Origin: Lepidurus packardi
Lineage: Eukaryota; Arthropoda; Branchiopoda; Notostraca; Triopsidae
Direction: 5' to 3'
Length of the DNA: 64,000 bases
Assembly: GCA_023053545.1 (NCBI GenBank)
Contig: JAKZAN010000085.1
Span: forward strand, 62,001 to 126,000
Shown here: positions 44,595 to 56,545 of the stretch, in pieces
How the letters are laid out: each line of letters begins with the position of its first letter
Position numbering within the stretch: the stretch's first letter is position 1
The notes under the pieces: model-generated
Told to the model about the DNA's origin: nothing
Databases searched by the model: none
Seen by the model: only the letters and a program-made list of their open reading frames with translations
Position numbers and translations under genes: made by a program

Positions 44595-45356
44595 TCAATC
44601 TGTGAACTTATCATTTTTCCACTCGCCGAGGATCAGCCTGCCGTCCACTCCGTTGAACTCTCCACGCCCATTCTTCTGTCCTTCCCTCCACGTCCCCTTG
44701 AAATGGTCTCCATTTCCATAAGAGTACTCGCCTTTTCCGTGCATGACATCATTCTTGAATTCCCCGTCGTACTTGTCTTTGTTTGCGAAAATTAATGTCC
44801 CAAACCCGTGTTTAGCTCCTTCGAACCAGTAGCCATCATACTTGGCACCCGACAAGAAATGGTAAACACCATAGCCGTGAATTTCGTCTTCTACGAATGT
44901 ACCATCGTACCGCTCTCCATTTGCGTAGTTATAAACACCCCAACCGTTCTTCATATTCTAGCTGATCTCCCCCTCGTATACATCTCCATTCTTGTAAGTG
45001 ATTCGTCTCCGTGCCGAATTCTCGGGATCAATGATTTAGTTGCTGACTTCCACGTGGGGCTAAGTGGGCTCCTCTTCCTGGTCGTCTCCCACTTCGGTTT
45101 CAGAGGCTTGGTCGGAGTCAGAGTCTGGGAGTGATAGAGGTTGGGGAGGTGTTTGAAGTTTGGAGAAGTACTCGGCTGCGAATGTGTTGTACTCCTGCAA
45201 GCCAATCTATTGAGCCATTTGCCGAATTTAGTGGTCAAGTAGCTTTTCCCCCTAGGTGCCGAGGAGCTATTCGAGATAGTTCTGCTCAAATTACTTATCT
45301 CTGTACATACTTTCGTGGAAGCCCTGACGGAATTCAATCTTTTAAATATTAATCAT
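44595..45356 (-). CDS. MORN-repeat protein
   Basis: ATG 45354-45356 to TGA 44595-44597, 253 residues, one exon. Residues 1-115 are acidic with a short helical N-terminus. From about 120 six or so MORN repeats follow (YKNGDVYEGE, GWGVYNYANGERYDGTF, GYGVYHFLSGAKYDGYW, GFGTLIFANKDKYDGEF, GKGEYSYGNGDHFKGTW, GRGEFNGVDG). A TAG in the first repeat (YEGEIS-E-NMKNG) is read as Glu. MORN proteins bind lipids or act as rigid scaffolds at the cortex and cilium base in ciliates. The start is the most upstream ATG in the frame. Confidence 0.85.
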
Positions 45357-45433
45357 GTTTTCGGACACTGTTTCACGCTTTAAAGCCATAACTTAATATT
45401 CCCGAGTCTTGTTCCCTATACAGCAACACTAAA

Positions 45434-47276
45434 TCAATCCTGGTCGTCCCAGTTGGGGTTGCCCTGTGGAGCCTTGGGGCCACCCGCAGGCTTCGCGATG
45501 ATGATCTGGTCGATCTTCAAAATAGTGATTGCTGTATCCGATGCAAGTCTGAGAGCCCACTCTTTGGTCTTACGATGGTCGTTTACGTGGAGGGAACTGC
45601 TAGGCTCCACTGCTCCGCTGGCGATATTGAGTCCAGAGGGAGTTGTAATATTGGCAGCAATCAGCTTGGGAATGATGTCATTGTTATTAAGACCTGCATT
45701 TTCGGCAAGGATACGGGGAATGACTTCAAAGGCCTTGGCGTATCTGGTATAGCTGTAGCGGTCGAGACCAGTAATTTGTTTGGCTTCGTTTTCGAGTTTG
45801 AGCGAGAGTAACTGAAGATAAAATTGAGTTGGGATAAGTGCTTACGATCTCGGTGGCGCCGGCTCCAGGCACAAACATAGGGTCTCTCAGAACAGAGCGG
45901 TACACGTTGATGGCGTCGTCGATGGCTCTTTCGATATCTTCCAACAGGTTCTTTGTGCTTCCTCTGAGGATAATGGTGCTCAGCTTACAGTCTTGAGTCT
46001 CTCTCTTGAATACGACCAGCTTTTCAGAACCCAGCTCTTCCACATAGACTTCGTCAGCTTCTCCGACTTCTTCGGGTGTGGGGGCTTCCAGCTTAGAAAG
46101 GATGGAGGCGCTGAGGGCTCTGGCAACACGTCGCAGTTCGAATTTGCTGGGCACGCGGACAACCATAATTTTGTATTTTTCGAGGAAATGCAACACGATA
46201 TCAGAAGTAGTGCCTCCAGTGACTGCGATATTAATGTTAGCAGTGACGAGCTTCTGTACGAACTTCTCGGCCATATCTTCCTCACCCTTTGTATAGTTGA
46301 GCAGCTCGGAAGCATTCTTGATTAGCACGGTGCCTTTGGTCTCACCCTGAACAGTATCAAGAGGACAGCCAAAGACAGCAATGCGGGGCGTTGAAACACG
46401 TGAAATAGTGCCCTCGACTCCTCTTTTAATTACCATACCGCTCATCAGGGTAGAGTCGCTGACGCTGCCGCCCAGTACATTCAAGATTCTGACATTATCG
46501 ACATCAAACTTCGTCGCATTATCAGGAAGACTGTTAATGCAGGCCTTAGCGACTAGCTCAGAGAAAAAGTCACCGAAGTTAGGGATCTTTGAGGTAAGAG
46601 TAGACTTAAGGGCTTTAGCAACCTCAGCGACGTTTCGGGGGTCTTCAACCTTATAACCCTCGATTTCTTCAAGAAGAGAAAGTGCCTTCTTGGCAGCCTC
46701 TTCATAGCCGACGATGATCTGACTGGGATGGAGACCCATCCTGATGAGGCTTTAAGCGTGGCTGAGGAGTTCGCCGGCGAAGGTAACAACGAGATTGGTA
46801 GCATCTCCACATTCGATTTCTTGCATTTTGCTTGCCATGACAACCATCTTGGCAGCAGGGTGCTGGACTTCAAGTTCTCGAAGAATAGTGGCAGCATCGG
46901 AAGTGACAAAGGTCTTGTCGATGTGGTTAACGATCATTTTCTTCATGCCTGGCAGTGTTTAGAGGTGATTAGAATGAGATAATGTTTTAAAAATATTTGA
47001 AAGTGGATGCTCGCATGGCGGGTACCGCCAGCAACAGCCGAACATTTCTATAAGTTGGGGAGAGGGAAGGGATTACCATTGGGCCCGAGAGACTTCTTGA
47101 CCATGTTGCTGATTTCTTTGACAGAGTTGATGTTTCTGAGGACGACCTCTTCGAATCCGGAGAAGTGTTTGTGGCCCTATGAGAGTGAAAAGGACGAGGA
47201 TGAGAGAGGAAGGAGGTTGGAGTGGGGGAGTTACTTCTTTGAGGAGGTTATTGAAGCCGTAGGAAGTGTCGAGCAT
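45434..47276 (-). CDS. CCT8: T-complex protein 1 subunit theta (CCT8)
   Basis: Four exons (47276-47235, 47176-47077, 46948-45846, 45811-45434) with introns of 58, 128 and 34 nt encode 540 residues, normal for CCT8. Conserved features include LGPNGMKKMIVNH (nucleotide-binding loop, rebuilt exactly by splicing), ATNLVVTFAGELL, VTGGTTSDI, LSTIILRGSTKNLLEDIERAIDDA and VPGAGATEI, with the C-terminus ending NPNWDDQD. It is the theta subunit of the eukaryotic cytosolic chaperonin that folds tubulin and actin. A TAA at 46752-46754 lies where other CCT8 proteins have Glu (LL..A-E-.L..MGL). Confidence 0.93.
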
Positions 47277-47489
47277 GGTTGGAGTGGGGTGTTCTGTGTT
47301 TGGTTTGAGTTATCCAATATCTTGATATTACAAACCTACGCATCGATCCCAAAATATTTAAACAGGCTCTGCCAGAACAATCCCTGACGGCTCTTTTTCG
47401 ATTAAACCCATTTTATTATTGCCAATCACTCCCATAAAAATCCCACCTTCAGGCGCCAACCCTATCCATCAGCACATACTCCTTCTCCA

Positions 47490-48077
47490 TCAAGATAAAT
47501 GTAGGATGGGTTTCAATCTATACTCTTGCAGCATCAAGTGAAGCCTTTCGAACTTCCTCGCGCTATTCTAGCATCCAGTCGCGTAGCTAGAGTCTCTCAA
47601 GCTCTACCTCGACTCTAGCGGACTCAGAGTCCTCTTCAAGCTCTCTAATCGTTGTTTACGTCGACACATATTATGTAGGGAATCTGTATGGCTTTCCTTG
47701 CCCATTTTTTCAGTGTGCTTTTGGATCAGAGTTTCAAGGTAATTAGCGTGCGGCAGTTCAACGAAGTGCATATCTCTAATATGGTAGACGAAGCTTCGAG
47801 CCTTCCTTTTGGCAGACAGATCCTCGATCGGATGGTAGAGCTTTGCTTGTTCTCGACGCTTATGCATAGAGATCCAGTGGGACTTGTTAAGACTTATGGG
47901 ATTTTTTGTGGGAGAGAGGGGAGGGTTGAGTATGAGGAGTTCTGGCGGGAAGGAGCTGTCGAAGTCTTCCATAATAGCCTTGATGCGATGGGAATCATAA
48001 TGCTGGCTTTTAGGATTAAAGGTGACGAGCTTGAGTTTGCGGACGGGCTTAAGGTCGCTTTTATTGCGAAAGGACAT
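47490..48077 (-). CDS. basic hypothetical protein (195 aa)
   Basis: ATG 48075-48077 (MSFRNKSDLKPVRKLKL) to TGA 47490-47492. The frame is open upstream, but no ATG gives a better start. The protein is Lys/Arg/His rich with a helical middle (EDLSAKRKARSFVYHIRDMHFVELP, shown in part) and two TAG codons near the C-terminus read as Glu. No known domain and no membrane segment. Confidence 0.5.
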
Positions 48078-48188
48078 GCAGACTATGGAGCAGAAAAATA
48101 GGAAAGCCTTTGTTGGACGAGCTGGCAAGTAATCATTACAGGATAAGTCGATAAAATTCACATAAGAGTTGGCTCGATACGATGCAAC

Positions 48189-49598
48189 TCAATAATACTC
48201 AAAAGCATTAGGTTGTGAGTTGTCTTGGGACAAATCGTCCTCGAACCTCTCTACATTCTGCTGCCCTTTGTTCCGATCCCACTCGCCATTTCCACCCATT
48301 TTGTTGCTCACCCCCCTAATCATGAATTGGTCGATATCGAAACTGCTATTTTTGCCCATTTTATTGGCAATATAATGGCTCGCCTCCAGGCTGTTTACAC
48401 TCTCCTTCATCGCGTTATTGGCCTCTTTGTTTCCTCTGGAGTTTTTCCAAGAAGCATATACTTTATTGTTATCGAGAGGGATCTCACGCACAAATTGCTG
48501 TATCTGCGGAGTTTCTCCCGACATTAAGGGGTTCGGCACCACCCCATTGATTCGCCTAACATTTGGAAAGGCTTCCACCTGAATGCCTACAGGTTCTGGA
48601 CCCAAGGTCTATTCTTATTGTGAGATCATATGCAGCGGAGTATTAGGCTGTTTCTGAATTTTGACTGCCAGGTAGTTGTCTCTGGACTGGGCTGTTGAGT
48701 TAAAGGAGTTTAGAGTGCCGCTTCTGAGGGTGTTCCAGCTTCCTAAGGTGGATTCCACGAAATTGGTGTTTTTGGGCTAAAGGAATCTCTTCTGGCTATC
48801 GATGGGGCAGAAAATCTATTTAAACTCTATCTCGGTGAACCGATGTATAGGCGGCTTTTAGGAAGTGTGGTTGCTTAAATATTTCATTTAATCGATCCCG
48901 ACGTCATACCCGTGCTGACTGAAAAATCTCTTCAGGCTAAGCACTGACTCAAAGTGTCCTCTGACTCTCCTATGGAGCTCTATGAAGTTGAGGCCGTAGT
49001 CAGTCTGGATTCGGAGTTTGAGAGCCTCGGTATCGACAGTCATGAGGATGTAAAGTCCGAGGAGAACGTGGAGACGTTCCTGGAGATACAAAGGAACTTC
49101 CTTGGCAATGCTGTTCCTGATGATTAGATTCTGTGCTAAGTTATTGTTATTCTTGGGCTTCAGAAGTTTCAAGAATCTAGGGTTGTGAAGGTGTTAGCGA
49201 AAATTTGGCTTGAAAAATTACTCCTGGTAGGTCATCCTATCGTTTGTGCCATACTTCCTGAAGAACCGATTCATTTCTACTTCGCTCCGGTGTGAAATTC
49301 CTAGCGTCTGGCCAACCTGTCGCACAACTTCTCGCATCTCTTGCACACAAAAATAGCCTCGCTTCGTGCTGTCGAGCTGCAGGAATGCCACGCGGCTATC
49401 GAACTCGTAGTGTCCTGCCATCTCTTGCTTGATTGTTTCTATCTGTCGAGGCGTAAGATGGATGGTAAGGCAGATGAAGATACCTTCTCCTAAAGCATGA
49501 TGATGAGGGAAAGTAATTAGAGGATGGCCTCTTCGACGGATGACATAGTTTTTGTGGAATCGGAGGTAGTTATTTTCTATTTTCGTTGAGGACTTCAT
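48189..49598 (-). CDS. EF-hand-like protein with long disordered C-terminus (469 aa)
   Basis: A continuous frame from ATG 49596-49598 to TGA 48189-48191. It would look like three ORFs under the standard code, but these are in phase and linked by TAA/TAG. Residues ~45-170 have EF-hand-like pairs: FLQLDSTKRGYFCVQEMREVV and FFRKYGTNDRMTYQEEFF, in which several calcium ligands are degenerate. Similar helices follow up to ~235. From about 240 the protein is Asn/Ser/Gln rich with repeated FxExxF elements. It is likely a calmodulin-like cytoskeletal protein; Ca binding is doubtful from the ligand pattern. Confidence 0.65.
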
Positions 49599-49666
49599 TA
49601 TAATAGAGATCCTTGAAAGCTTGAGCTGTAGAATCCTACATATTTAGTTTATTTGACACAATCCCT

Positions 49667-51733
49667 ATGCACTCCGAGTACACCGCCCTCCTTTCAGACT
49701 CGAAGCTTGTCGCTGCCCCTTTTGACCTCGCCTCAAAGGTTCATCAGCTCCTTGCCAAATTAGAGCCCTCCAAATCCACTGACATCCAGGAGTCCTATTT
49801 GCTTGCTTTCTATCTGCACAACATCCTTTCCAAAAAACACCCCACTTAGGGAGAAAGGCAGGAAATTGGGCGGTGTTTAGACGAGGGATTTGCGATCCTG
49901 AATGCTCGAACTGAGGGCACATTCCTCAACTACGATTTGAGCCTGAACATCATTAACTTTATGATGGAGACTAAAAAGCCTCTCCATTACTAACTGTCTT
50001 CAAACATTCTGAAGATGCTGACTCAATGGGTGGGAGACCTCGAGAACATCAATAAAATGATGCGAGCCAAAAAACACAACTCTTTTGATCTGTTCGAGAA
50101 AATCCACGAAATGCTATGGGTGAATTGCTCCACCCAGGTAGAAGACCAAATCGTCTTCATTAACTACATCTTCAAGGATCTTATTGGCATTCTGCCAGCC
50201 TGGGTCACATAGGCCAGTGCTGTCTCTAGTTCCCCTGAAAACAAGCCCCTCCCTGAAAGGTCTACCCTCGAAGTCCCGGTTTTTAAATACGCGATCAATT
50301 TTCTTGATAAACTGACCCCCAAAACTCTTTATTTGATGCGATTGAATAAAGGATCATTGCCACCTACCGCCAATGAGCACGATACGTACGACCTGCTGTT
50401 CCTTAACGAGGTCATCCATCACATGTGTCTCGAAAATCAGAATACCAATAGCCTTCGGAAGATGGTCCTCAATGCGCTTGTTAAGTGTCTATCATCTTTG
50501 GAGCTTAAAGACCAGGAGACTGTAGTCGATTGTGTGTTCCGCTACTACTTCTTAAACTACTTAGAAGATCGCAAGCTTTCCACAGCCTTAGTCACATAGG
50601 CTCTGGAACAAACCACCACAATCATCAGATACGCTCTTACGAAGTAGTTATCGTCTTTCCTCTCTATTTTAGAGGAGCTTGGGCACAAAGAGTTTATTTC
50701 TGTGTTGATTAAAAAATTTGAATGGGTCAGGCAGATCTCGCAGAAAAATGGGTACCAGAGCCAGCCAAAGAATTGCATTGAACCTTTTTATGGCATCCCG
50801 ATTGAGATAGATGTGAGTCGAGGATCGAAACGGAACAGATATATCGAGATTTACCGCCCTTACTCCGTCGTCTATTTCGACATCGCCTGCAAAAGCACAG
50901 ACATTAATGTACGTTTCTGCTACCTAGGATCCTTCGATACTCCCAACAGCGATGCCGACAAACGAGTAATATTCGAGAAGAATAGGCTTAAGTTCAAAGA
51001 ACCCTTCAAGGGATCAATCGAAGTGCTCCTCTCTGGTCTCTATTGTTTTGAGTTCGATAATTCATACTCTTGGATGACTGCCAAGACGGTCGCCTTCAGA
51101 TTTGTGTGTCTCTCGTGCATGGACATGCAGTTTGCCGAACCTCAGCATGTCTACCATTCCATTATCCACTCCCAGATCGACAGCAAACCTTACAAAAAAA
51201 TCAGAATGCTGAGAGATAAGGACCTATTGCCAAAAAAAGGGGAGGCGAGGAAACAAGAGGAGTTGGTGGTGCAGGAGAGCCCACTATGTTCGATCAGTCT
51301 GACTGAGGAAGGGGGAAGCGTGAAGATATAGGACTTCCAAGGGCGGACTTATTAGTACGAATTCTAAGGTCCTTACCACAGTAAATCTGACAGAATCATC
51401 GAGAAAATCAGAAGCTTCTCCTTAAAAAACAACATTTCTGGCATGGAGTACACCATCAAAAATCAATAAAACCTGCTACAAGCTTTGGAAATTGAAGAGG
51501 TCAAACGATATCTGTAACAATAGGCACACCTCAATCAAACGGCTATGTAATAGCAAGTCTATGAGACCAAGCCATAGACCCAGACGAATTCTACTCAATA
51601 AGAAACCGAAAGGAACCAGAAACACACATAAGACAGTGTAAAAGGAGGGAACGAATTGCCATAGAATTCAAAAGAGCAAGAAGGGGGTAAGGTGATGGAA
51701 GAAGAAGTCGAAGATGTTGATAACTTAAACTGA
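49667..51733 (+). CDS. GOLD-domain protein with helical N-terminus (688 aa)
   Basis: ATG 49667 to TGA 51731-51733 in one frame, with many TAA/TAG codons, especially in the acidic tail. Residues 1-350 are all-helical and repeat-like. At about 395-485 a beta domain shows VVYFDIACKSTDINVRFCYLG, a long variable loop, then GSIEVLLSGLYCFEFDNSYSWMTAKTVAFRF, the GOLD signature (Y-x-F-x-W/F-DNSYSW). GOLD domains occur in Golgi/secretory lipid- or cargo-handling proteins (p24, ACBD3, Sec14-like). The last 120 residues are Glu/Gln rich. The combination with a ~350-residue helical region is unfamiliar to me. Confidence 0.7.
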
Positions 51734-51782
51734 ATGATGTCATACGAAGCTTCTTGTCGTGATGCTTTTCCGATCTTAATTA

Positions 51783-53162
51783 TCAGAACTCCACTTCGGC
51801 CTTATGAGGCTTTAGGGTTAGTTCTAAGCTATCCACGTCAATCTCCCCAATGCTCTTCCCCAAGTACACCTCTACGTACTTCTTCCGGTTCTTCTTTGGG
51901 TACTTGCTCCTAATATTATAGCTACCCGGTCCCGCCCCGTACTCTTCTTTACTGTTCTTCTAAGCGAACCTGCTCTCGCCTGATCCAAAACTACTTCCGT
52001 ATTTCAATCCCACTGTTTTGCAAGTCCTATGATTGGTCACTCTCTCGCCTATAGAAAGTCTTTAGAGACTGTAGGCTCCTGGTCCTGGAAGAGAACCAGA
52101 ACCCTCTTAATTGAATAGTTCCCGTAGTTTCTGTGGGAATGTACCCTGAACGTTATAACTTACATGATCCGGTGGAAGAGTAGGCGCGTACTGACCAGGC
52201 CCTGGGAGTTTATCGTAGTAGTTGTGAAAGCGGGGTTCATTGTTGAAAGTGGATCTCACGTTTCGAGAGAGTTTGTCAACACTGATGATGTTATACTAAC
52301 CAGGGCCTGGATATTTAAGTTGGTTGGTAGCGTACAGTTTGTTGAGCTAGACGAGTCTCTGAAGGCACAAGAAGCTCCCTGGATCTTCCTAGGCGACGCT
52401 ACCGAGATGAGATGTTTCGACCGCGCTGTTGTCCAAAGTGTCTTGAGATTTTGTGATATTGAGAATTTGTGATATATCCGATTTTCCTCTCCTCTACTCT
52501 ACCTCCTTGAGATTAGAAGTGCCTTTTTCTTTCTACAGAGTTTCATCAGTTGTATTGTCCAGCAACACACTCTTTTGCCTGAAACTACCGTACTTTTCGT
52601 TTTCCTCTTCTCTCCTACTGTTTTTCTTCGAACGCAGCAAAGCCTCGCCCCTTATCTCAGCAGATTGCCAAGACTAACTCTCAGCCAACGGGTAGATATT
52701 TGTCTTATCGACTATTCTTGGGACTCGCGAGTTCAGACGAACTGGCTGACTATGAGGAGGCGAGTCTCTGGAAAGAGGTTCTTTGACCTAAAAAGCAACC
52801 AGCATGCCCTGACCAATATCTTCGTAAACATAGTTAGGACGATCAGGTATGGAGGGCACTACCTTGATCCCTTATTTCTTGAATGTCTGCCCCAAGACCT
52901 TTTTCACATTAAGTTTGTCAAGACTATTTTGGAAAAATAGTTTCTGAAGTACACAACTTCTCCGACTCGATTGGAAATAGTCAGCCGGACCGGGACCCTC
53001 GTCTTGCTGTCGGGCCTGTAGAAACACACTCCGCGCATTAATAGACGAATAGTTGAGGTCGGGTCGGTCTTCTTTGGCGAAGGAAGCATGATGTTTTAGA
53101 GGAGAGGGAAGGGTCTGGGGGTTGTAAGAGCCAGGTGGCGGGGCGGAGGTCATCTGGAGCAT
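51783..53162 (-). CDS. SHIPPO (STPGR/ODF3-like) repeat protein, multi-exon
   Basis: The gene ends at TGA 51783-51785. Repeats of the PGPGxY type are clear: PPPGSYNP, EGPGPADYF, YPGPG-E-Y (the E is TAG), LPGPGQYAP, LPGPGAYS, GAGPGSYN. They lie in two frames that must be joined by splicing near 52590-52610 (a short GTAGTTTCAG...AAAAGAG segment is one option). An 18-nt GTAAGT...TTCAG intron may sit near 52145-52163. The start may be the ATG at 53160-53162 or an upstream exon. SHIPPO proteins are microtubule inner/outer-doublet components of cilia and flagella. Confidence 0.6.
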
Positions 53163-53372
53163 GAGGTAATATTTGTGGGTAGGAGTCTTGACTTGCAGTC
53201 TATGGTATGGGAAGGGTTTTCTATAATAAATGTTTCCGAAAAACAATGGGACAAAGTCGAGGATTGGGACTGCTCATTCTAGAGTGCCGAGAGTTGGTAA
53301 GATGAGTAGACAGCTCTTATAATCAATAAGGGGTAATTATGGCAAGCAGGATTGAGGCACCCCTTTACCCCT

Positions 53373-54519
53373 ATGGCCTTGTCCCCACCTCTGAAGCTCA
53401 AACCTCCCAGCCAGCCACTGCACCCTTCTCACATCCTGAGACACGACCTCATCAAGTACGACTACACTCGTATCGAATGGGCAAAGATCCTTAACTACCT
53501 GCTTGAAAGTACTCCCCTTGCTAAATGATGATTACTGTCCGGTATTGGTTTAGGGACTCTCAGACTTCGTGACGAGCGACAACATCCGCACAAGAGACAC
53601 CCTCATTTGCTGTATTGAGATCGAGTTCCTCAAAAAATACTTTATTTCCGCAGATATTACGAGCAAAATACAGTCAAGCCCCTCCCTGCTTGCCCCTCGA
53701 CCACGCCTCTTCATTCTACCCGAAGGCGATATTCTGAATTGCTATTTCCGTCTTCGCAGATAAAAATCTTAAGCCCAAGTCAGACGACCATGGCTCCAAA
53801 GTTCGGGAGGCTTAAAGAATCAGAAATAGTATCGGCATATGTATCTCACCGGTGCACAAAATGAGCCAACTCCACAAGTTCCCCCTGCAGAAAGTCCCCC
53901 CAAGAATTGTATGCCACTGTAGAGTGCTTTTGAAAAAATACTTAGCCCCACAATCATGGTTGATGGTCCACGACGGTTAGGAGTCCAGTACACAATCTCC
54001 CAAAATAAGACCAAAGTCACTTCGAAACAACTGCATCTAGACTCCCCCAGAACCGGAAATGCACCACATACGGCTGCGTCCCAAGTAAAAAAGAGGATAG
54101 CCTTGGAGCAAGCAGCTAGACTTACACTTTAGAAGACCAAAATTCAAGCCTCACCTAAGCTGCAGGAAGGCTCTTAGTTCTTGCTCCCTACCAAGGGTCT
54201 TTCACCTTCGAGCCGCAGAAACAAGAGCAAGAGTCAGAGACATTCTCAAGATGGACTGAATCCCTACTTGTTACCCACACGCAAAAGTACAATTGAGGCA
54301 AAGGATCCCAAAAGAGTGGTGACTCCCGGGACTCCAAAAGGCAGATCGACGGAAAACAATAAAAAGCCATAGAAACAGAGCAGGTCACCTTCTGCGAAGG
54401 TTGGAAGTGAGGTTCGATTCAGAAAAAAGGCAAGCCCCCATAGAGAAAAAAGTCTTCCGAAGAAGTCGGAAAGAAGCAATGACTACTGCCTTTAGCGTAA
54501 GTCCAAAAGGCATGTGTGA
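53373..54519 (+). CDS. hypothetical protein, basic Ser/Pro-rich C-terminal half
   Basis: Exon 1 53373-53508, a 55-nt intron, exon 2 53564-54519 (TGA 54517-54519), 363 residues. The N-terminal 120 residues are a folded domain (DYTRIEWAKILNYLLENFVTSDN, RLFILPEGDILNCYFRLRR shown in part). The remainder is Lys/Ser/Pro rich and likely disordered and microtubule or nucleic-acid binding by charge. The intron is needed because exon 1 otherwise meets TGA just after 53520. Nine or so TAA/TAG codons are read as Glu. Confidence 0.55.
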
Positions 54520-54640
54520 ATTGGTTGCTTTATTTATGTCTCCATACATTTTATTACTAAACTTATTAGATCTCTGCCATTTTACTTAACCAATAAAATT
54601 TATATAAGCTTTCTAACCCATCTAAGCCATCATCTATCTC

Positions 54641-55525
54641 ATGCAGAGTCGTGTGTCCCCCACAAGAAGCCCCTCACGGTCGCCAGGGCCTGCGACTCGG
54701 AGCCCTGCAAAACGACCCACCTCCAGCAACAACCCTGAAGATACGAATAGCAAGCACTGGAACAAGGAAATGTAGTATCTGTTACTCTGCATTAAATAAA
54801 GCAGCGAAAAGCTGAAAGATGCTCTGGATCTGTACGCCACACTGAGCCGCAACAAGATGCCCCAACGCTGCCTATCCCATAATAACAACATCTCGCTTTA
54901 CTGTACTAATGAACATAAACTCCTTTGCGTCAACTGCATCTACTCAGATCAGAAAGACTCCCACAGACACCGTACTCACAAGGTCATTCCCTCTGTCGAA
55001 GCGCTCTCTGATATCCGCAAGGATAACACGGGTATGGCCTTTAGTCTGGCTCAGGTGCTTAACAATCTTGACGATAAGGAGCGATGCGCTCGTGAAAATC
55101 TTGAGCTTCTGGAAGGGAGCCAAACTAATCTGTTGGGTAAACTTGAACGGGATTTCGATGAAATCATGAGAGTGATGTCAAACAAGTACTTGTAGATGAA
55201 GACTGACATTGTTAGCTTCTTCCATGAGACGAACAGCCAGAACAAGATAGTTCTGCGAAATGTGAAGACCCTTAAAGAGTTGATCGTGCGTGAGGTTTCT
55301 TTGTTTGATAGTGCGCGGAAGGATATTTCTCAGTCAGGTGTTGTCCCGACGGCCGATGACGAGATCCATAAGCACCAGTCGTACTCGAAGCTGACGGAGC
55401 TGTCGACCCTGGTGAACAGCGTGCCCCGTAAAAAGGTGGAGGTGCTAGGTCTCGAGAATCATGCCCTTAAAGAAATGAGCAAACTGAAAGAATATATCGG
55501 CAAACACAGGTGGACCAGAATATGA
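54641..55525 (+). CDS. B-box zinc finger protein with coiled coil
   Basis: ATG 54641 to TGA 55523-55525, 294 residues. Residues 1-35 are Ser/Pro/Arg rich. A B-box lies at about 75-118: C-x2-H (CLSH), YC..., LLCVNC and HRHRTHKV give the C-x2-H...C-x7-C-x2-C...H-x2-H order. A long coiled coil follows to the C-terminus, as in TRIM proteins, but no RING precedes the B-box. B-box/coiled-coil proteins of this type are numerous in ciliates and often cortical or cytoskeletal. Three TAG/TAA codons are read as Glu. Confidence 0.75.
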
Positions 55526-55781
55526 AGAGACATCTGTATATCTTGTGACTGTTTGTTTCCTCGACCTTATTTACCAAATTTCTGCACTTCTTCAATCGGC
55601 CAGGGAGAAGGGCTATGTCTCGAATGCTAGCATTTGCGGCGCCATAATATGATTACATTCTAACTATTCACATCTCCCCGACAAATCTGCCACTGTTCCG
55701 ATCTATCCTTCTTCTGCCTCCTTGCAAGTTGTTTGCCTGTCATTAAACTCCAACGGTAACCATCACTCTTACCAACTCACC

Positions 55782-56267
55782 TCATCGATCCTGACACTAC
55801 CTATGTCGATCGTCCTTCATAGACTGGGCCAGTTTATTCAGGTATTTTGATGTTTTTTCTTGGTAACTGATTGTGGACGAGACCGCCAGACACTTTCTGA
55901 ACCGAACGAATTTGAGTTTTTTAAATACTCGTTGTTCTTCTGCATACTGCTCACTGTAGTCTCTAGGGCTATGGACTCTCACATAGTTCTCGTTGAGCTT
56001 CTAGCTCTATCTCTGCTTCTCCACATAGACGACTCTGCGTAAGCAATCTTCCAAACGTGGTGATACTTTACCATCTTCTGATTTATCGTGATGAACGATT
56101 CCGTTATACGCGGAGATGTCTTTGTGAGGGTATCCTGTGCTGCTTGGCTGTTTGGTTCTACTAACTTTGATTAGGTTTCCGAGACTAGTGATCGGATTGG
56201 CATTATTCAAGTAAGACTATGAAGGAATGGTATGAAGTTTCCCTTTAGGGGCTTTATTTGGACGCAT
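55782..56267 (-). CDS. basic hypothetical protein (161 aa)
   Basis: ATG 56265-56267 (MRPNKAPKGKLHT) to TGA 55782-55784. TAG/TAA codons at the SES-Y, KQR-EEE and RHR-E positions are read as Glu. Moderately charged, mostly helical in the second half, no membrane segment or known domain. It is divergent from the methyltransferase gene, with ~280 bp between. Confidence 0.5.
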
Positions 56268-56545
56268 GAGTGTTGATCGGGTTTTGACACATTTGGATAG
56301 TTATTGTTATGGAAAGAGGCAGACGATGGGGAGGAGGTTGCGAGGGGGGCGGTTTATGGTATTGATGCTGACGATCTGGAATTAGTGAGGATTGTAAGAG
56401 TGCATGGAGGAAGATTAAACAAGGCTGGCAGGTGGGAAAAGTACTAATATGATGGCATCGTAATAGGAAGAAGCAGATTTGAAGATTTAGAAATGGCTGC
56501 CGAAGCATTTACTAACTAAACTTCGCAAAATAACAGCACTCACAC

